64,000 bases of DNA from Rhodobiaceae bacterium (lineage in GTDB: Bacteria; Pseudomonadota; Alphaproteobacteria; Parvibaculales; Parvibaculaceae): positions 372,001 to 436,000 of the forward strand of contig CP030277.1 of assembly GCA_003330885.1 (NCBI GenBank). Reading direction: 5' to 3'. A program made the translations under genes and the position numbers. The notes below the pieces were generated by a model. It was not told the origin of the DNA and searched no databases. It worked only from the letters and a program-made list of their open reading frames with translations. Shown one piece after another: positions 24,923 to 32,979 of this stretch. The first letter of the stretch is position 1. Every line of letters begins with the position of its first letter.

Positions 24923-26061
24923 TGGAGTGCCGTATCTGTCAAAGTGTCTGCGGAGAGCCAATTTATCGCTCACAGTCTCCATCGATTACGTCTATGGCTA
25001 CGCCGATTGACGTAGATACAGAATGCTATTTCTGTTCCTCTTGTGGTCACCTGCAAAGTCCAGATCTATTCGATCTTAAAACTTACTACGATAGTGGATA
25101 CCGAATTTCGCTAGATGTTAGCGATCACGACCAGCTCTATGATTTCAAAGACGGTGAACCAGTCTATCGAACGGATCATCAGGCTGGGCTTGTGGACTCT
25201 ACTATCGGGTTGTCCGAGGGCGCTCGCGTGCTGGACTACGGCGCAGCAAAAGCCGAAACGTTGAAGAAGCTCACAAACAAACATCCGAGAATTGATCCTC
25301 ATGTCTTTGATGTAAGCGAGGATTACAAGTCCCATTGGGCTGAGTGGCTGCCGAAAGGTCGCCAGGCGTGCTATGCTCTGCCGGATGAATGGGACGGAAC
25401 TTTTGACTTGGTGACAGCGCACTTCGTTTTGGAGCATGTCGGTGAACCGTTATCGATGCTGCAGGATGTTGCGCGGCTGTTGAAGCCAACAGGGAAAGTA
25501 TTCCTGTCAGTGCCCAATGTTCTTGGGAACCCCGGCGACTTCCTTGTTGTCGACCATGTGAACCGTTTTACGCCACAGTCTCTTAGAGAAGTTTTTCGCC
25601 GTGCTGGAATGCAGATTGATGAGATACACACCAATCTTTTCCGGGGAGCGTTTGTTGTAGTTGGCAGCAACGCAATGTCTGATGAAGTCTCGCCCGAGAG
25701 CGTGGAATCCAGCGCCCCTGTCATTGAGCTCGCGGAGTTTTGGGAACAGGCCAGACGCAAGTTGGTTGCTGCGGCAGACGCAAACCCAGAAAAACCTTCT
25801 GTTATTTATGGTGCAGGTTTCTATGGAGCCTTCGTCGCGTCCCAACTGATCAACAAAATCAACCTGGTGGGTTTTGTCGATCGTAATCCACATGCTCAAT
25901 CCCAGAAATTTTTTGGTCTGCCAGTGTTCGAACCGGAGGGTCTCCCTGAAGATGTGGAGATGGTTTACGCAGGTCTAAATCCGACAGTTGCGCCTGAGAT
26001 TATTCGGCAGTGGCTGGAGCAGATTGATAGAAGTGATTTAGGTGTAACTCCGTTGGATTGA
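24922..26061 (+). CDS. Class I SAM-dependent methyltransferase with zinc-site N-terminus
   Basis: 379 aa from ATG 24922, overlapping the PhyH stop by one base (a GTG at 24919 is an alternative). C3, C6 and the CYFCSSCGHLQSPD pattern near residue 33 form a likely zinc site. The SAM-binding domain has ARVLDYGAAKAETLKKL near 98 and the motif FDLVTAHFVLEHVGEPLSML, typical of PF13489. A C-terminal Rossmann-like part (SVIYGAGFYGAFVASQL) resembles that of C-methyltransferases. It may methylate the sugar or the glycan chain end; the N-terminal domain is like that of the C-methyltransferase at 19504, but the two are not closely alike. Confidence 0.8.
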   Translation: MECRICQSVCGEPIYRSQSPSITSMATPIDVDTECYFCSSCGHLQSPDLFDLKTYYDSGYRISLDVSDHDQLYDFKDGEPVYRTDHQAGLVDSTIGLSEGARVLDYGAAKAETLKKLTNKHPRIDPHVFDVSEDYKSHWAEWLPKGRQACYALPDEWDGTFDLVTAHFVLEHVGEPLSMLQDVARLLKPTGKVFLSVPNVLGNPGDFLVVDHVNRFTPQSLREVFRRAGMQIDEIHTNLFRGAFVVVGSNAMSDEVSPESVESSAPVIELAEFWEQARRKLVAAADANPEKPSVIYGAGFYGAFVASQLINKINLVGFVDRNPHAQSQKFFGLPVFEPEGLPEDVEMVYAGLNPTVAPEIIRQWLEQIDRSDLGVTPLD

Positions 26062-26112
26062 GTGGGGCCGATCACTTGAGGTCGCCGTATTTTATAAAAG
26101 AAGGAAGTAGCA

Positions 26113-27360
26113 ATGCCCTCGACCGGCGTCTCATTTCTTGTTCCTACGTTCAATCGGTCTCACTATCTTGAGAGAAATTTTCGGCATCTTAAACCTCTGC
26201 TGGACAACCAAGAATGTGAGGTTTTGATCCTAGATGGTTCGACCGACGAGGAGCACCGGAAAAAGAATGAAGACTTGTCTCGTGTGGCTGGGTTTGATTA
26301 TCGGTTTTATCCGTCTAAGGAATATACCGGTTACCATCGTATGATAGAAGCCCTGGATCGGCGGGCTTATCCATTGGTGCAACTGTTGCCCGACGACGAT
26401 TTCGTAAATGTTCAGGGTGTATATGAGCTAGCGGAAATCGTTTCCGCGGATCCCAGTCTTGTGTCGGCATACGGCGACTATGTAAATTTCGTCGTCAAAG
26501 AAGACGAGTCAGAGCTGATGATCTTGTCCTTTCCGGATCTGAGTGCTCGAGATTACGTTCAAGATAGCCCTATTGATCGTCTCTTCTGGACCATGAACGA
26601 GGGGCCCATCACAAGTTTCTACGGTGTGATGAGAGGGGACGCGTTGCAGGCGGCTCTGAGAGGCGTTGTGGATGTGATCGAGCACTATGAAGACGAGCTG
26701 TTTGATTTTAGCTTTGGTGACCCTTTGCTCGTTTGTCTTTTACTTGCTCAAGGGAAAATGAGGCATTGCAGTCTGCCTTATTTCGGAAAGGAGTTAGGTC
26801 AGTCAATCGCTAAGTTCGTTTCGATGCCAGGGGTCGAAATTTTCTCCAACCAGAGTTTTGTAAAAAAATATGAGAAACTCCGGGGAAAAGTTCTGGAATT
26901 CTTTCCATCAGACATGCCTCAGGCAAACGCTATTGCGGCGATTGATGCCGCTTGGCATTCCTTTCTCGGTGGATTTAGCCTATCTGGCTACAACACATGG
27001 CACGGGCTGCAAGCATCAAGGATGGAACTCGGGCTCCCCTATGAAACGATTCCTGCACTAGAAATTCCACCACAAAATGTTCCTGGACTTGCGGCTGCCT
27101 ATTGGGCCCGCTATTCATACTTCGCCGACTATCTATGCGATGTGCATTCGCTTGAAAACGTCGAAGTCATCGAGGAATGGGGGTATCCCCACATTGAAGC
27201 CCGGCGGGCAATCCCGGCGGCTGCACTAGCTATGGCAAGTAGTTTCCCCGAAATTGCGGCTATGGTTGGTGACCCAGTTATTCCTAGATTTAGCGAGAAA
27301 AGCTCTGTCGGTAAGGTTCGTTCATTGAATGTGAACGCTGAGGGTAGAGTGTCTCTATAA
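26113..27360 (+). CDS. TIGR00180-type glycosyltransferase
   Basis: 415 aa. It starts with SFLVPTFNRSHYLERNFRHL, has VLILDGSTDEEH near residue 37 and the acidic block VQLLPDDDFVNVQGVYELA near 90, which lines up with LSGDDDILL in the 647-aa enzyme at 14673. This is the GT2-like TIGR00180 arrangement. The C-terminal 200 residues differ from that enzyme and are mixed helices. It is preceded by a 51-base gap from the methyltransferase with a GAAGGAAGTAG Shine-Dalgarno. Donor and acceptor are unknown. Confidence 0.78.
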   Translation: MPSTGVSFLVPTFNRSHYLERNFRHLKPLLDNQECEVLILDGSTDEEHRKKNEDLSRVAGFDYRFYPSKEYTGYHRMIEALDRRAYPLVQLLPDDDFVNVQGVYELAEIVSADPSLVSAYGDYVNFVVKEDESELMILSFPDLSARDYVQDSPIDRLFWTMNEGPITSFYGVMRGDALQAALRGVVDVIEHYEDELFDFSFGDPLLVCLLLAQGKMRHCSLPYFGKELGQSIAKFVSMPGVEIFSNQSFVKKYEKLRGKVLEFFPSDMPQANAIAAIDAAWHSFLGGFSLSGYNTWHGLQASRMELGLPYETIPALEIPPQNVPGLAAAYWARYSYFADYLCDVHSLENVEVIEEWGYPHIEARRAIPAAALAMASSFPEIAAMVGDPVIPRFSEKSSVGKVRSLNVNAEGRVSL

Positions 27361-27456
27361 CGTTTGGGATAGACGTGCTTCCTAGAGGCGTGCGGGCAGT
27401 GATTGAGCAGTGCAGGCGCCGCAACGAAGTTGCTCCGATAATTCGTGGGTTAGACA

Positions 27457-28647
27457 ATGGTGAGCCGAAATAACTTAGAGCAATATATTTGGATTGGGTT
27501 TGTAGCGTTCTTCCCAGTTGTCGGATTTGTCGCGCCACGCAGTGCGGCGGCTCTAGTTGCCGTCGCCACAATCGTTACATTAGGTTTGTTCTTGTGGAAT
27601 GAGAGGAGTTTCAGAGCACTTCGATCCCCAATCTGGATCCCTTTCGCAGTGTCCTTAGCGTTGCTTTTATTCGCCGGGCTGGTCGATGGTACTAGCTCCC
27701 ACGGCATCGATCGCTTCTCAAAACTCTCATTGTTTTTGCTGATTGGTGTACTTCTTCTCCTGCTTATAAAAAACCGCATGTCACAGAATGGCGGGTCGGT
27801 CGACGCTGCGCTACTAGTTGGCTATTCGGCCGGCCTTGTTTTGCTAGCCTTTCAACTAGCCACCCAGCACGGTCTGTACGGCTTGCTCAATCCAAACAAT
27901 GATCCACTAGACATCCTGCATGCCGCAAATCGTCCAAGCGTGGTGATGGTATTGTGTTTCTCCGCAGCCTTCCTGGCTGTGCGAAAGACCTGGAGTCCTG
28001 CGGCCGGTTGGGTACTGGGCGGTGTGTTAATCATGCTGGTGGCGATGTCTGAAAGTCAATCAGCTGGCGCGGGTATGGTGGTTTGGATGGTTGTGTATGG
28101 TGTTGCAGCCATAGCGCCAAATCTCGCCATCCAATTGGCGACCTGGGGCGGCGCGGGACTCATCCTATCTATGCCGTTCGTGTTTCTTGTCTTGCTTAAG
28201 ATTGACACAGAGCGGGCAATTGAAATTCCGGCAGCATCGGTTGGTGCCAGGCTAGATATCTGGTACGCGACGAGCTTGGAAGTGCTCCATTCCCCAATTT
28301 GGGGACATGGATTAGAGGCGTCGCGTTCGATCAAGGACTGGCAAATAGACTTCGTCTATTTCGTCGGCCCCAACATTCCCCATCCACATAACGGACCACT
28401 GCAGATCTGGTTGGATCTTGGCGCGATAGGGGCGGTCGTTGCGGCAGCTATATGGGTCTATTTGTCTCGGAAAATCCGATCTTATAGTCTGGACCAACAG
28501 CCCGCTCTTATCGCAGGCCTAGTGGCATTTTTGTGCATTTTGTCGATATCGCATGGGGTGTGGCAAAGCTGGTGGATTAGTGTTGTTTTTGGTGTGATCG
28601 GGATAACGTCCTGGATAGCGAAGCCTGAGATAACAGATACTAAGTGA
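27457..28647 (+). CDS. O-antigen ligase/polymerase family membrane protein (WaaL-like)
   Basis: 396 aa with about ten to twelve hydrophobic segments. The O-antigen ligase family (PF04932) region includes MSESQSAGAGMVVWMV, ARLDIWYATSLEVLHSPIWG and the periplasmic HGLEASRS...PHPHNGPLQIWLDLG, where R, G-x-G and H residues are typical. It would join the exported polysaccharide to lipid A-core (WaaL) or act as a polymerase (Wzy). Because export is by an ABC transporter, the ligase role is more likely. About 95 bases without a gene lie upstream. It is the last hydrophobic protein before the initiating transferase. Confidence 0.8.
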   Translation: MVSRNNLEQYIWIGFVAFFPVVGFVAPRSAAALVAVATIVTLGLFLWNERSFRALRSPIWIPFAVSLALLLFAGLVDGTSSHGIDRFSKLSLFLLIGVLLLLLIKNRMSQNGGSVDAALLVGYSAGLVLLAFQLATQHGLYGLLNPNNDPLDILHAANRPSVVMVLCFSAAFLAVRKTWSPAAGWVLGGVLIMLVAMSESQSAGAGMVVWMVVYGVAAIAPNLAIQLATWGGAGLILSMPFVFLVLLKIDTERAIEIPAASVGARLDIWYATSLEVLHSPIWGHGLEASRSIKDWQIDFVYFVGPNIPHPHNGPLQIWLDLGAIGAVVAAAIWVYLSRKIRSYSLDQQPALIAGLVAFLCILSISHGVWQSWWISVVFGVIGITSWIAKPEITDTK

Positions 28648-28699
28648 TAGCAAACCACGAGGGTATGTTCGCTACATGCGTGACGGTTAGCTCACTGGT

Positions 28700-28704
28700 G
28701 GAGG
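28700..28704 (+). promoter_or_regulatory. Shine-Dalgarno (GGAGG) supporting an ATT start at 28711
   Basis: GGAGG lies six bases before the ATT at 28711. No ATG, GTG or TTG is available in frame between the upstream stop at 28681-28683 and the ATT. The first ordinary start, TTG 28789, would remove the membrane anchor of the enzyme. Confidence 0.6.
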
Positions 28705-28710
28705 TGTGCG

Positions 28711-29355
28711 ATTTTCGATTGGAAACGAGCTCTCGACGTTGCAGTCGCGATTCTGGCGTTTGTTGTTGTATCGCCACTGCTCATCACATTGGCTGCATCG
28801 ATTTACTTGGGTATGGGACGACCAGTGCTTTTTTTGCAAAAGCGGACGGGGTTGAACGGAAATTTGTTTGAGATCATAAAGTTCCGGACGATGAGGGACG
28901 CAGTTGATGAGAAGGGGTCTCCGTTGCCAGACGAGCAACGCTCAACCCGTTTGGGGCGTTTCCTCCGGTCAACTAGTTTAGACGAGCTTCCTGAACTCTG
29001 GAACATCATTCGCGGTGACATGAGCTTCGTGGGTCCGCGGCCGTTGCTTCCGGAGTATCTTCCCTATTATACGGATGTTCAGGCGCAGAGGCACAATGTG
29101 CGCCCAGGCCTGACCGGTTGGGCGCAAGTAAATGGGCGCAATGCGCAAAGTTGGGACGACCGCCTTGCGTTCGATGTCGAGTACGTCAGTACGATGAGTT
29201 TCTTGGGAGACATGCGAATTTTGGCGCTCACAGTTTTGAGGGTGTTCTCTCGATCTGGCATCAGTGCGGCCGGGCACGAAACGATGCCGCGCTTCGATGA
29301 CCAGGTTCGCGCCGGGAAAGCGAAGGGCAAGTTGTTGGGAGATCAAGAGCAGTGA
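28711..29355 (+). CDS. pglC: Undecaprenyl-phosphate sugar-1-phosphate transferase (PglC type), ATT start
   Basis: 214 aa reading from ATT 28711. The N-terminus (I/M)FDWKRALDVAVAILAFVV is the conserved start of this family, with an amphipathic helix and a membrane hairpin. Then come PVLFLQKRTGLNG, IIKFRTMRD, STRLGRFLRSTSLDELPELW, GDMSFVGPRPLLPEYL and RPGLTGWAQVNGRN, the core of the bacterial sugar transferase domain (PF02397). The small PglC-like form transfers a phosphosugar, often from UDP-diNAcBac, to undecaprenyl phosphate to start the glycan. The start is unusual and is argued in the findings. It overlaps the acetyltransferase start by four bases (GTGA). Confidence 0.85.
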   Translation: MFDWKRALDVAVAILAFVVVSPLLITLAASIYLGMGRPVLFLQKRTGLNGNLFEIIKFRTMRDAVDEKGSPLPDEQRSTRLGRFLRSTSLDELPELWNIIRGDMSFVGPRPLLPEYLPYYTDVQAQRHNVRPGLTGWAQVNGRNAQSWDDRLAFDVEYVSTMSFLGDMRILALTVLRVFSRSGISAAGHETMPRFDDQVRAGKAKGKLLGDQEQ

Positions 29356-29972
29356 ACGAAGAGGTCTGGATCTTAGGAGGAGGTGGGCATGCAAAGGTTG
29401 TTGTTGCGACGCTGCAGTCAATGGGAAAGACAATTGGTACCATTTTTGATGACACGCCCGCCAAAATCGGCCAGCAAGTACTCGGTGTTGAAATAGGGAG
29501 CATCACACCGTCGCCAAACTGGTGGCGGGAAGAAAATCGTCATGCTTTCATTGCAATTGGCGACAACGCGATCCGGTCGCAGTTAAGCTCCTTAGACGCT
29601 GAATGGATAGTTGCAAAGCACACCAAGAGCGTCGTGCATCAGAGTGTTGAGATCGGTGAAGGGACACTGATCTGTGCGGGTGTGGTGATCCAGCCTGATA
29701 CAGGACTTGGTTGTCATGTCATCGCCAATACATCCTGCAGCATCGATCACGATTGCACGGTGGGAGACTTCGCACATGTTGGGCCCGGTGCTGTGCTTGC
29801 AGGTGGCGTGCAGGTGGGGGCGGCTGCATTCGTTGGCGCTGGCGCAACGATCATGCCGGGATTGAGCATCGGTTCAGGAGCTGTCATTGGCGCTGGTGCT
29901 GTGGTGACAAGAGATGTTGCTGCGGGACAGAAGGTTGCGGGTGTGCCGGCAAGGGAGTTGAAGAGTGACTGA
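29352..29972 (+). CDS. pglD: Sugar O/N-acetyltransferase (PglD/NeuD type)
   Basis: 206 aa, GTG start at 29352. VWILGGGGHAKVVVATLQ is the N-terminal nucleotide-sugar binding Rossmann part typical of PglD and NeuD, and the rest is a left-handed beta helix (TVGDFAHVGPGAVLAGGVQV, AAAFVGAGATIMPGLSIGSG, GAGAVVTRDVAAGQ). His in CSIDHDCTVGD is the likely catalytic base. In the PglC-PglD-PglE setting it should acetylate the 4-amino group of UDP-4-amino-4,6-dideoxy-GlcNAc with acetyl-CoA. It overlaps the following aminotransferase by eight bases. Confidence 0.87.
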   Translation: MNEEVWILGGGGHAKVVVATLQSMGKTIGTIFDDTPAKIGQQVLGVEIGSITPSPNWWREENRHAFIAIGDNAIRSQLSSLDAEWIVAKHTKSVVHQSVEIGEGTLICAGVVIQPDTGLGCHVIANTSCSIDHDCTVGDFAHVGPGAVLAGGVQVGAAAFVGAGATIMPGLSIGSGAVIGAGAVVTRDVAAGQKVAGVPARELKSD

Positions 29973-31104
29973 ACATTCAAAAATCTTCTTGTCGCCACCG
30001 CATATGTCGGGGCGCGAGCGAGAGCTTGTCATGGAGGTGTTTGACAGCAACTTCGTGGCGCCTGCGGGCCCGATGATTGACAGGTTTGAGGAGGAGTTCT
30101 GCGCGTTTACCGGTCATAAAGCTGCTGTGGCTCTATCAAGCGGTACTGCAGCGATGGATATTGCTCTTCGATTGTTAGATGTCGGAGAAAATGATGAAGT
30201 TTGGGTCTCTGATCTGACCTTTATTGGCGGCGTTTCTCCAATACTTTACCGAGGGGCGAAGCCGGTATTTCTGGATGTCTCGAAGGATACGTGGACTCTT
30301 GATGTAGCGCTTTTGACGGCTGAGCTGGAAAGAGCAAATCAATCTGGACGCTTACCTAAGGCGGTTATACCAGTCGATTTATACGGCCAGTCTTGCGATC
30401 TCGATCCTATCGTAAGTATTTGTGCCCAATATGGCGTTCCCGTGGTTGTCGATTCTGCTGAGTCCATGGGCGCCACGTACGAGGGGCGCCATGCCGGCGT
30501 TGGTGCGGCTCTGGCTGTGTATTCATTCAACGGCAACAAGATAATGACGACTGCTGGCGGTGGTATGCTGGCCGGTGCAGACGAAGAAATGTTGAGCCGT
30601 GCGCGCTACCTAGCCCAACAAGCACGTCAGCCTGTAATTCACTACGAACATACCGAGACAGGCTACAATTACCGCATGCCGAGTCTCTGCGCCGCTGTGG
30701 GTGTAGGGCAATTGGAAGTGTTGACCGATCGAGTAGCTCGACGCCGGGAAATATTTGAGGTGTATACGGATACCCTCGGCAGATATGAGGGTATCGAAAT
30801 GATGCCAGAGGCCTCATATGGGTGTGCAAATCGATGGTTATCGGTTTTGACTATGTCGCCGTCTGATATTTCCATTTCTCCAGCCGACGTGTGTGAAGTT
30901 GCAGCGCGTCAAGGCGTCGAGTGTCGCCCCGTCTGGAAACCCATGAGCCACCAGCCAGTTTTCGGAAACGCGCGGTCTGTTTTAACCGGCGTAGGTGAAA
31001 GGTTGTTCAAGACAGGACTATGCCTTCCTTCCGGGTCGGCAATGTCCGACGTAGATCTTGAGCGTGCTATCTCGGTGATAAAGAGTGCGATGGGACTACA
31101 CTGA
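29965..31104 (+). CDS. pglE: UDP-4-amino-sugar aminotransferase (PglE type)
   Basis: 379 aa, DegT/DnrJ/EryC1 family. KIFLSPPHMSGRERELVMEV at the N-terminus and the block FNGNKIMTTAGGGM with Schiff-base Lys192 are typical of PglE/bacillosamine aminotransferases; Asp163 in VVDSAESMGATY binds the cofactor. The substrate would be UDP-4-keto-6-deoxy-GlcNAc. It sits after PglC and PglD, giving two of the three steps to UDP-diNAcBac. The first step (PglF-type 4,6-dehydratase) has no candidate in the window. It ends ten bases before the convergent ABC transporter stop. Confidence 0.88.
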   Translation: MTEHSKIFLSPPHMSGRERELVMEVFDSNFVAPAGPMIDRFEEEFCAFTGHKAAVALSSGTAAMDIALRLLDVGENDEVWVSDLTFIGGVSPILYRGAKPVFLDVSKDTWTLDVALLTAELERANQSGRLPKAVIPVDLYGQSCDLDPIVSICAQYGVPVVVDSAESMGATYEGRHAGVGAALAVYSFNGNKIMTTAGGGMLAGADEEMLSRARYLAQQARQPVIHYEHTETGYNYRMPSLCAAVGVGQLEVLTDRVARRREIFEVYTDTLGRYEGIEMMPEASYGCANRWLSVLTMSPSDISISPADVCEVAARQGVECRPVWKPMSHQPVFGNARSVLTGVGERLFKTGLCLPSGSAMSDVDLERAISVIKSAMGLH

Positions 31105-31113
31105 CTTCATCGC

Positions 31114-32979
31114 TCAATCCGTTTCCTGAACCTGCAGCTCATAGAGTGTTGCATAGAGCCCTCCTTGAGCCATCAGCGCGTCATGGGGGCCTATTTCCCG
31201 AACTTCACCTTGAACCAGAACGACAATTCGATCCGCTTCTCGAATGGTCTGCAATCGATGGGCAATGATGATTGAGGTACGGCCCTCTGTGAGTTTCCGC
31301 AGCGCATCCTGAATAACGAGTTCGGTTTCTGTGTCCACACTGGCCGTTGCTTCATCCAGAATGAGGATGTCCGGGTCCACAGCGAGTACCCGTGCGAAGG
31401 CCAGCAGCTGTCTTTGGCCGTGGCTCAGGTTCCGTCCACGCTCAACAAGTGGTGTGTCATACCCCAATGGCAATTGGCGAATGAACGAGTCTGCATTCAC
31501 CGTCTTCGCCGCCTCAATGGCCGCCTCTCGTGAGATGGTCGGGTCGCCCAAGGCAATATTGTCATAGATGCTGCCCGAGAAAATATGAAAGTCTTGCAAC
31601 ACGACGCCGACTTTCCGGCGAACCTCAGACGGCGCCACATCCATGATGTCGACACCATCAATGGTAATGTCACCCGGTGTCACGTCATAGAAGCGACAGA
31701 GGAGACGGATAAGGGTCGTTTTGCCAGACCCCGTTGGGCCCACAATCGCGATCTTCTCACCGGGGGCGATGTCGAAGCTGACATCTTTAAGAATCGGATT
31801 TCCCGATCTGTACTCAAAGTTGAGCTTGTTGAAAGCGACCGCACCACTGAGCTGTGCAGGCAACGGTTTCGGGGCCGTGGGTTCGGTCAGCGCCTCTTTC
31901 CAATCAAGCGCCTGGAAGATCCGTTCACAGCTTGCCATAGCGCGAAAGAGGACATTCCACTGTTCACCCATAGCTACAATCGGACGGAAGAGCATCTCCG
32001 TGAAGCTCGCAAACAGGATGATGCTGCCGAGCGTCACGTCCGCGCCCACTACCTGTGCGCCACCAAACCAGATGATGGTTGCCATGGCGAGGAAGATCAG
32101 GCTGTCCATTGCTGGGCCATACAGGCTTTCTATGACAATGGCCCTGTTCTCCTGATGACGGTTCTCCGAGTTGACGTCTGAATAGCGCTTGAAGTTGATC
32201 TCTTCGCGTTGATAGAGCTGGACGACTTCCATGCCAGACAGGTTTTCTTGCAGGTTTTCATTGAGCCGCGACAGGCTGGAACGGATATCGCGATAAATCT
32301 TGCGGCTCGCCATGCGGAAGATGTAGGTGGCCACCGCCGCGATAGGCATGAGCAATAACAGCATGCCCGTCAATTCCGGGTTGATGGAGACCATGATGGT
32401 GATGGCAACAAAGAAGGGAACAAACTCTCCCATCAGAACACCAAAGCCAGACAGAAGTTCGAATAGTGTCTCGATATCATTGGTGACGCGGGTCATGACC
32501 CGACCCACTGCCACACGGTCGTAGAATGTCGCAGGTAGCCTTTCCAGATGCGCGAACACATCACGTCTCAGATCCTTGAGACCGGAGAGAACCGATCCCG
32601 CCAGGAGGATGCGAAACAGGTGCGCGAACATGCCGGCCATCAACACCCAGACACCATAAATCACACAGGCAGCAATAAGCGCGTCAAGCGAAGCAGCATC
32701 TGCAAACCAGGTGACCAGTGCGGTTTGCCCCATGTCAGGGGCTTCCATGCCTTCGCCCGGCAGTAGCATCCCGTCAATGACCACCCGAGTGACAATGACG
32801 GGTGCGAGCACAGTCGCCGTCGCTGCGAGCAGGACGCAGGCAACGGCAAGCAACGCCCGCGCTCGGTAAGGCTTCAGCCAGCTGAAGAGGCGGCGCAAAA
32901 GCTGAAAGTCAAAGCGCTTCCCCTCAATGTCATTGTCGAAGACTGTATAGTCCCGTTCTTCTGCCAGGCGGTCGCTCAT
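31114..32979 (-). CDS. Heterodimeric ABC exporter, subunit with active ATP-site Glu
   Basis: 621 aa: a membrane domain of six helices (first 330 residues) fused to an ATPase domain. Walker A GPTGSGKTT is near residue 415, the signature is LSHGQRQLLAF near 516, and Walker B with catalytic Glu is LILDEATASVD near 541. LSHGQ rather than LSGGQ is a mild departure. It overlaps the upstream partner gene by four bases (ATGA), which fits an obligate heterodimer of the BmrCD/TM287-288 kind. The substrate may be drugs, lipids or peptides; nothing in sequence decides. It converges on pglE. Confidence 0.9.
   Translation of the reverse strand: MSDRLAEERDYTVFDNDIEGKRFDFQLLRRLFSWLKPYRARALLAVACVLLAATATVLAPVIVTRVVIDGMLLPGEGMEAPDMGQTALVTWFADAASLDALIAACVIYGVWVLMAGMFAHLFRILLAGSVLSGLKDLRRDVFAHLERLPATFYDRVAVGRVMTRVTNDIETLFELLSGFGVLMGEFVPFFVAITIMVSINPELTGMLLLLMPIAAVATYIFRMASRKIYRDIRSSLSRLNENLQENLSGMEVVQLYQREEINFKRYSDVNSENRHQENRAIVIESLYGPAMDSLIFLAMATIIWFGGAQVVGADVTLGSIILFASFTEMLFRPIVAMGEQWNVLFRAMASCERIFQALDWKEALTEPTAPKPLPAQLSGAVAFNKLNFEYRSGNPILKDVSFDIAPGEKIAIVGPTGSGKTTLIRLLCRFYDVTPGDITIDGVDIMDVAPSEVRRKVGVVLQDFHIFSGSIYDNIALGDPTISREAAIEAAKTVNADSFIRQLPLGYDTPLVERGRNLSHGQRQLLAFARVLAVDPDILILDEATASVDTETELVIQDALRKLTEGRTSIIIAHRLQTIREADRIVVLVQGEVREIGPHDALMAQGGLYATLYELQVQETD

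Noticed and set aside
28644-28871. A + strand frame of 75 codons just after the WaaL-like gene
   Set aside because: It overlaps the N-terminus of the PglC-like gene in another frame, shows no family likeness, and has an unusual Cys/Ser-rich composition.
31585-32181. Long antisense frame inside the ABC exporter gene
   Set aside because: It runs opposite a well-conserved ABC protein, and its peptide has no domain. It is a by-product of the codon use of the real gene.
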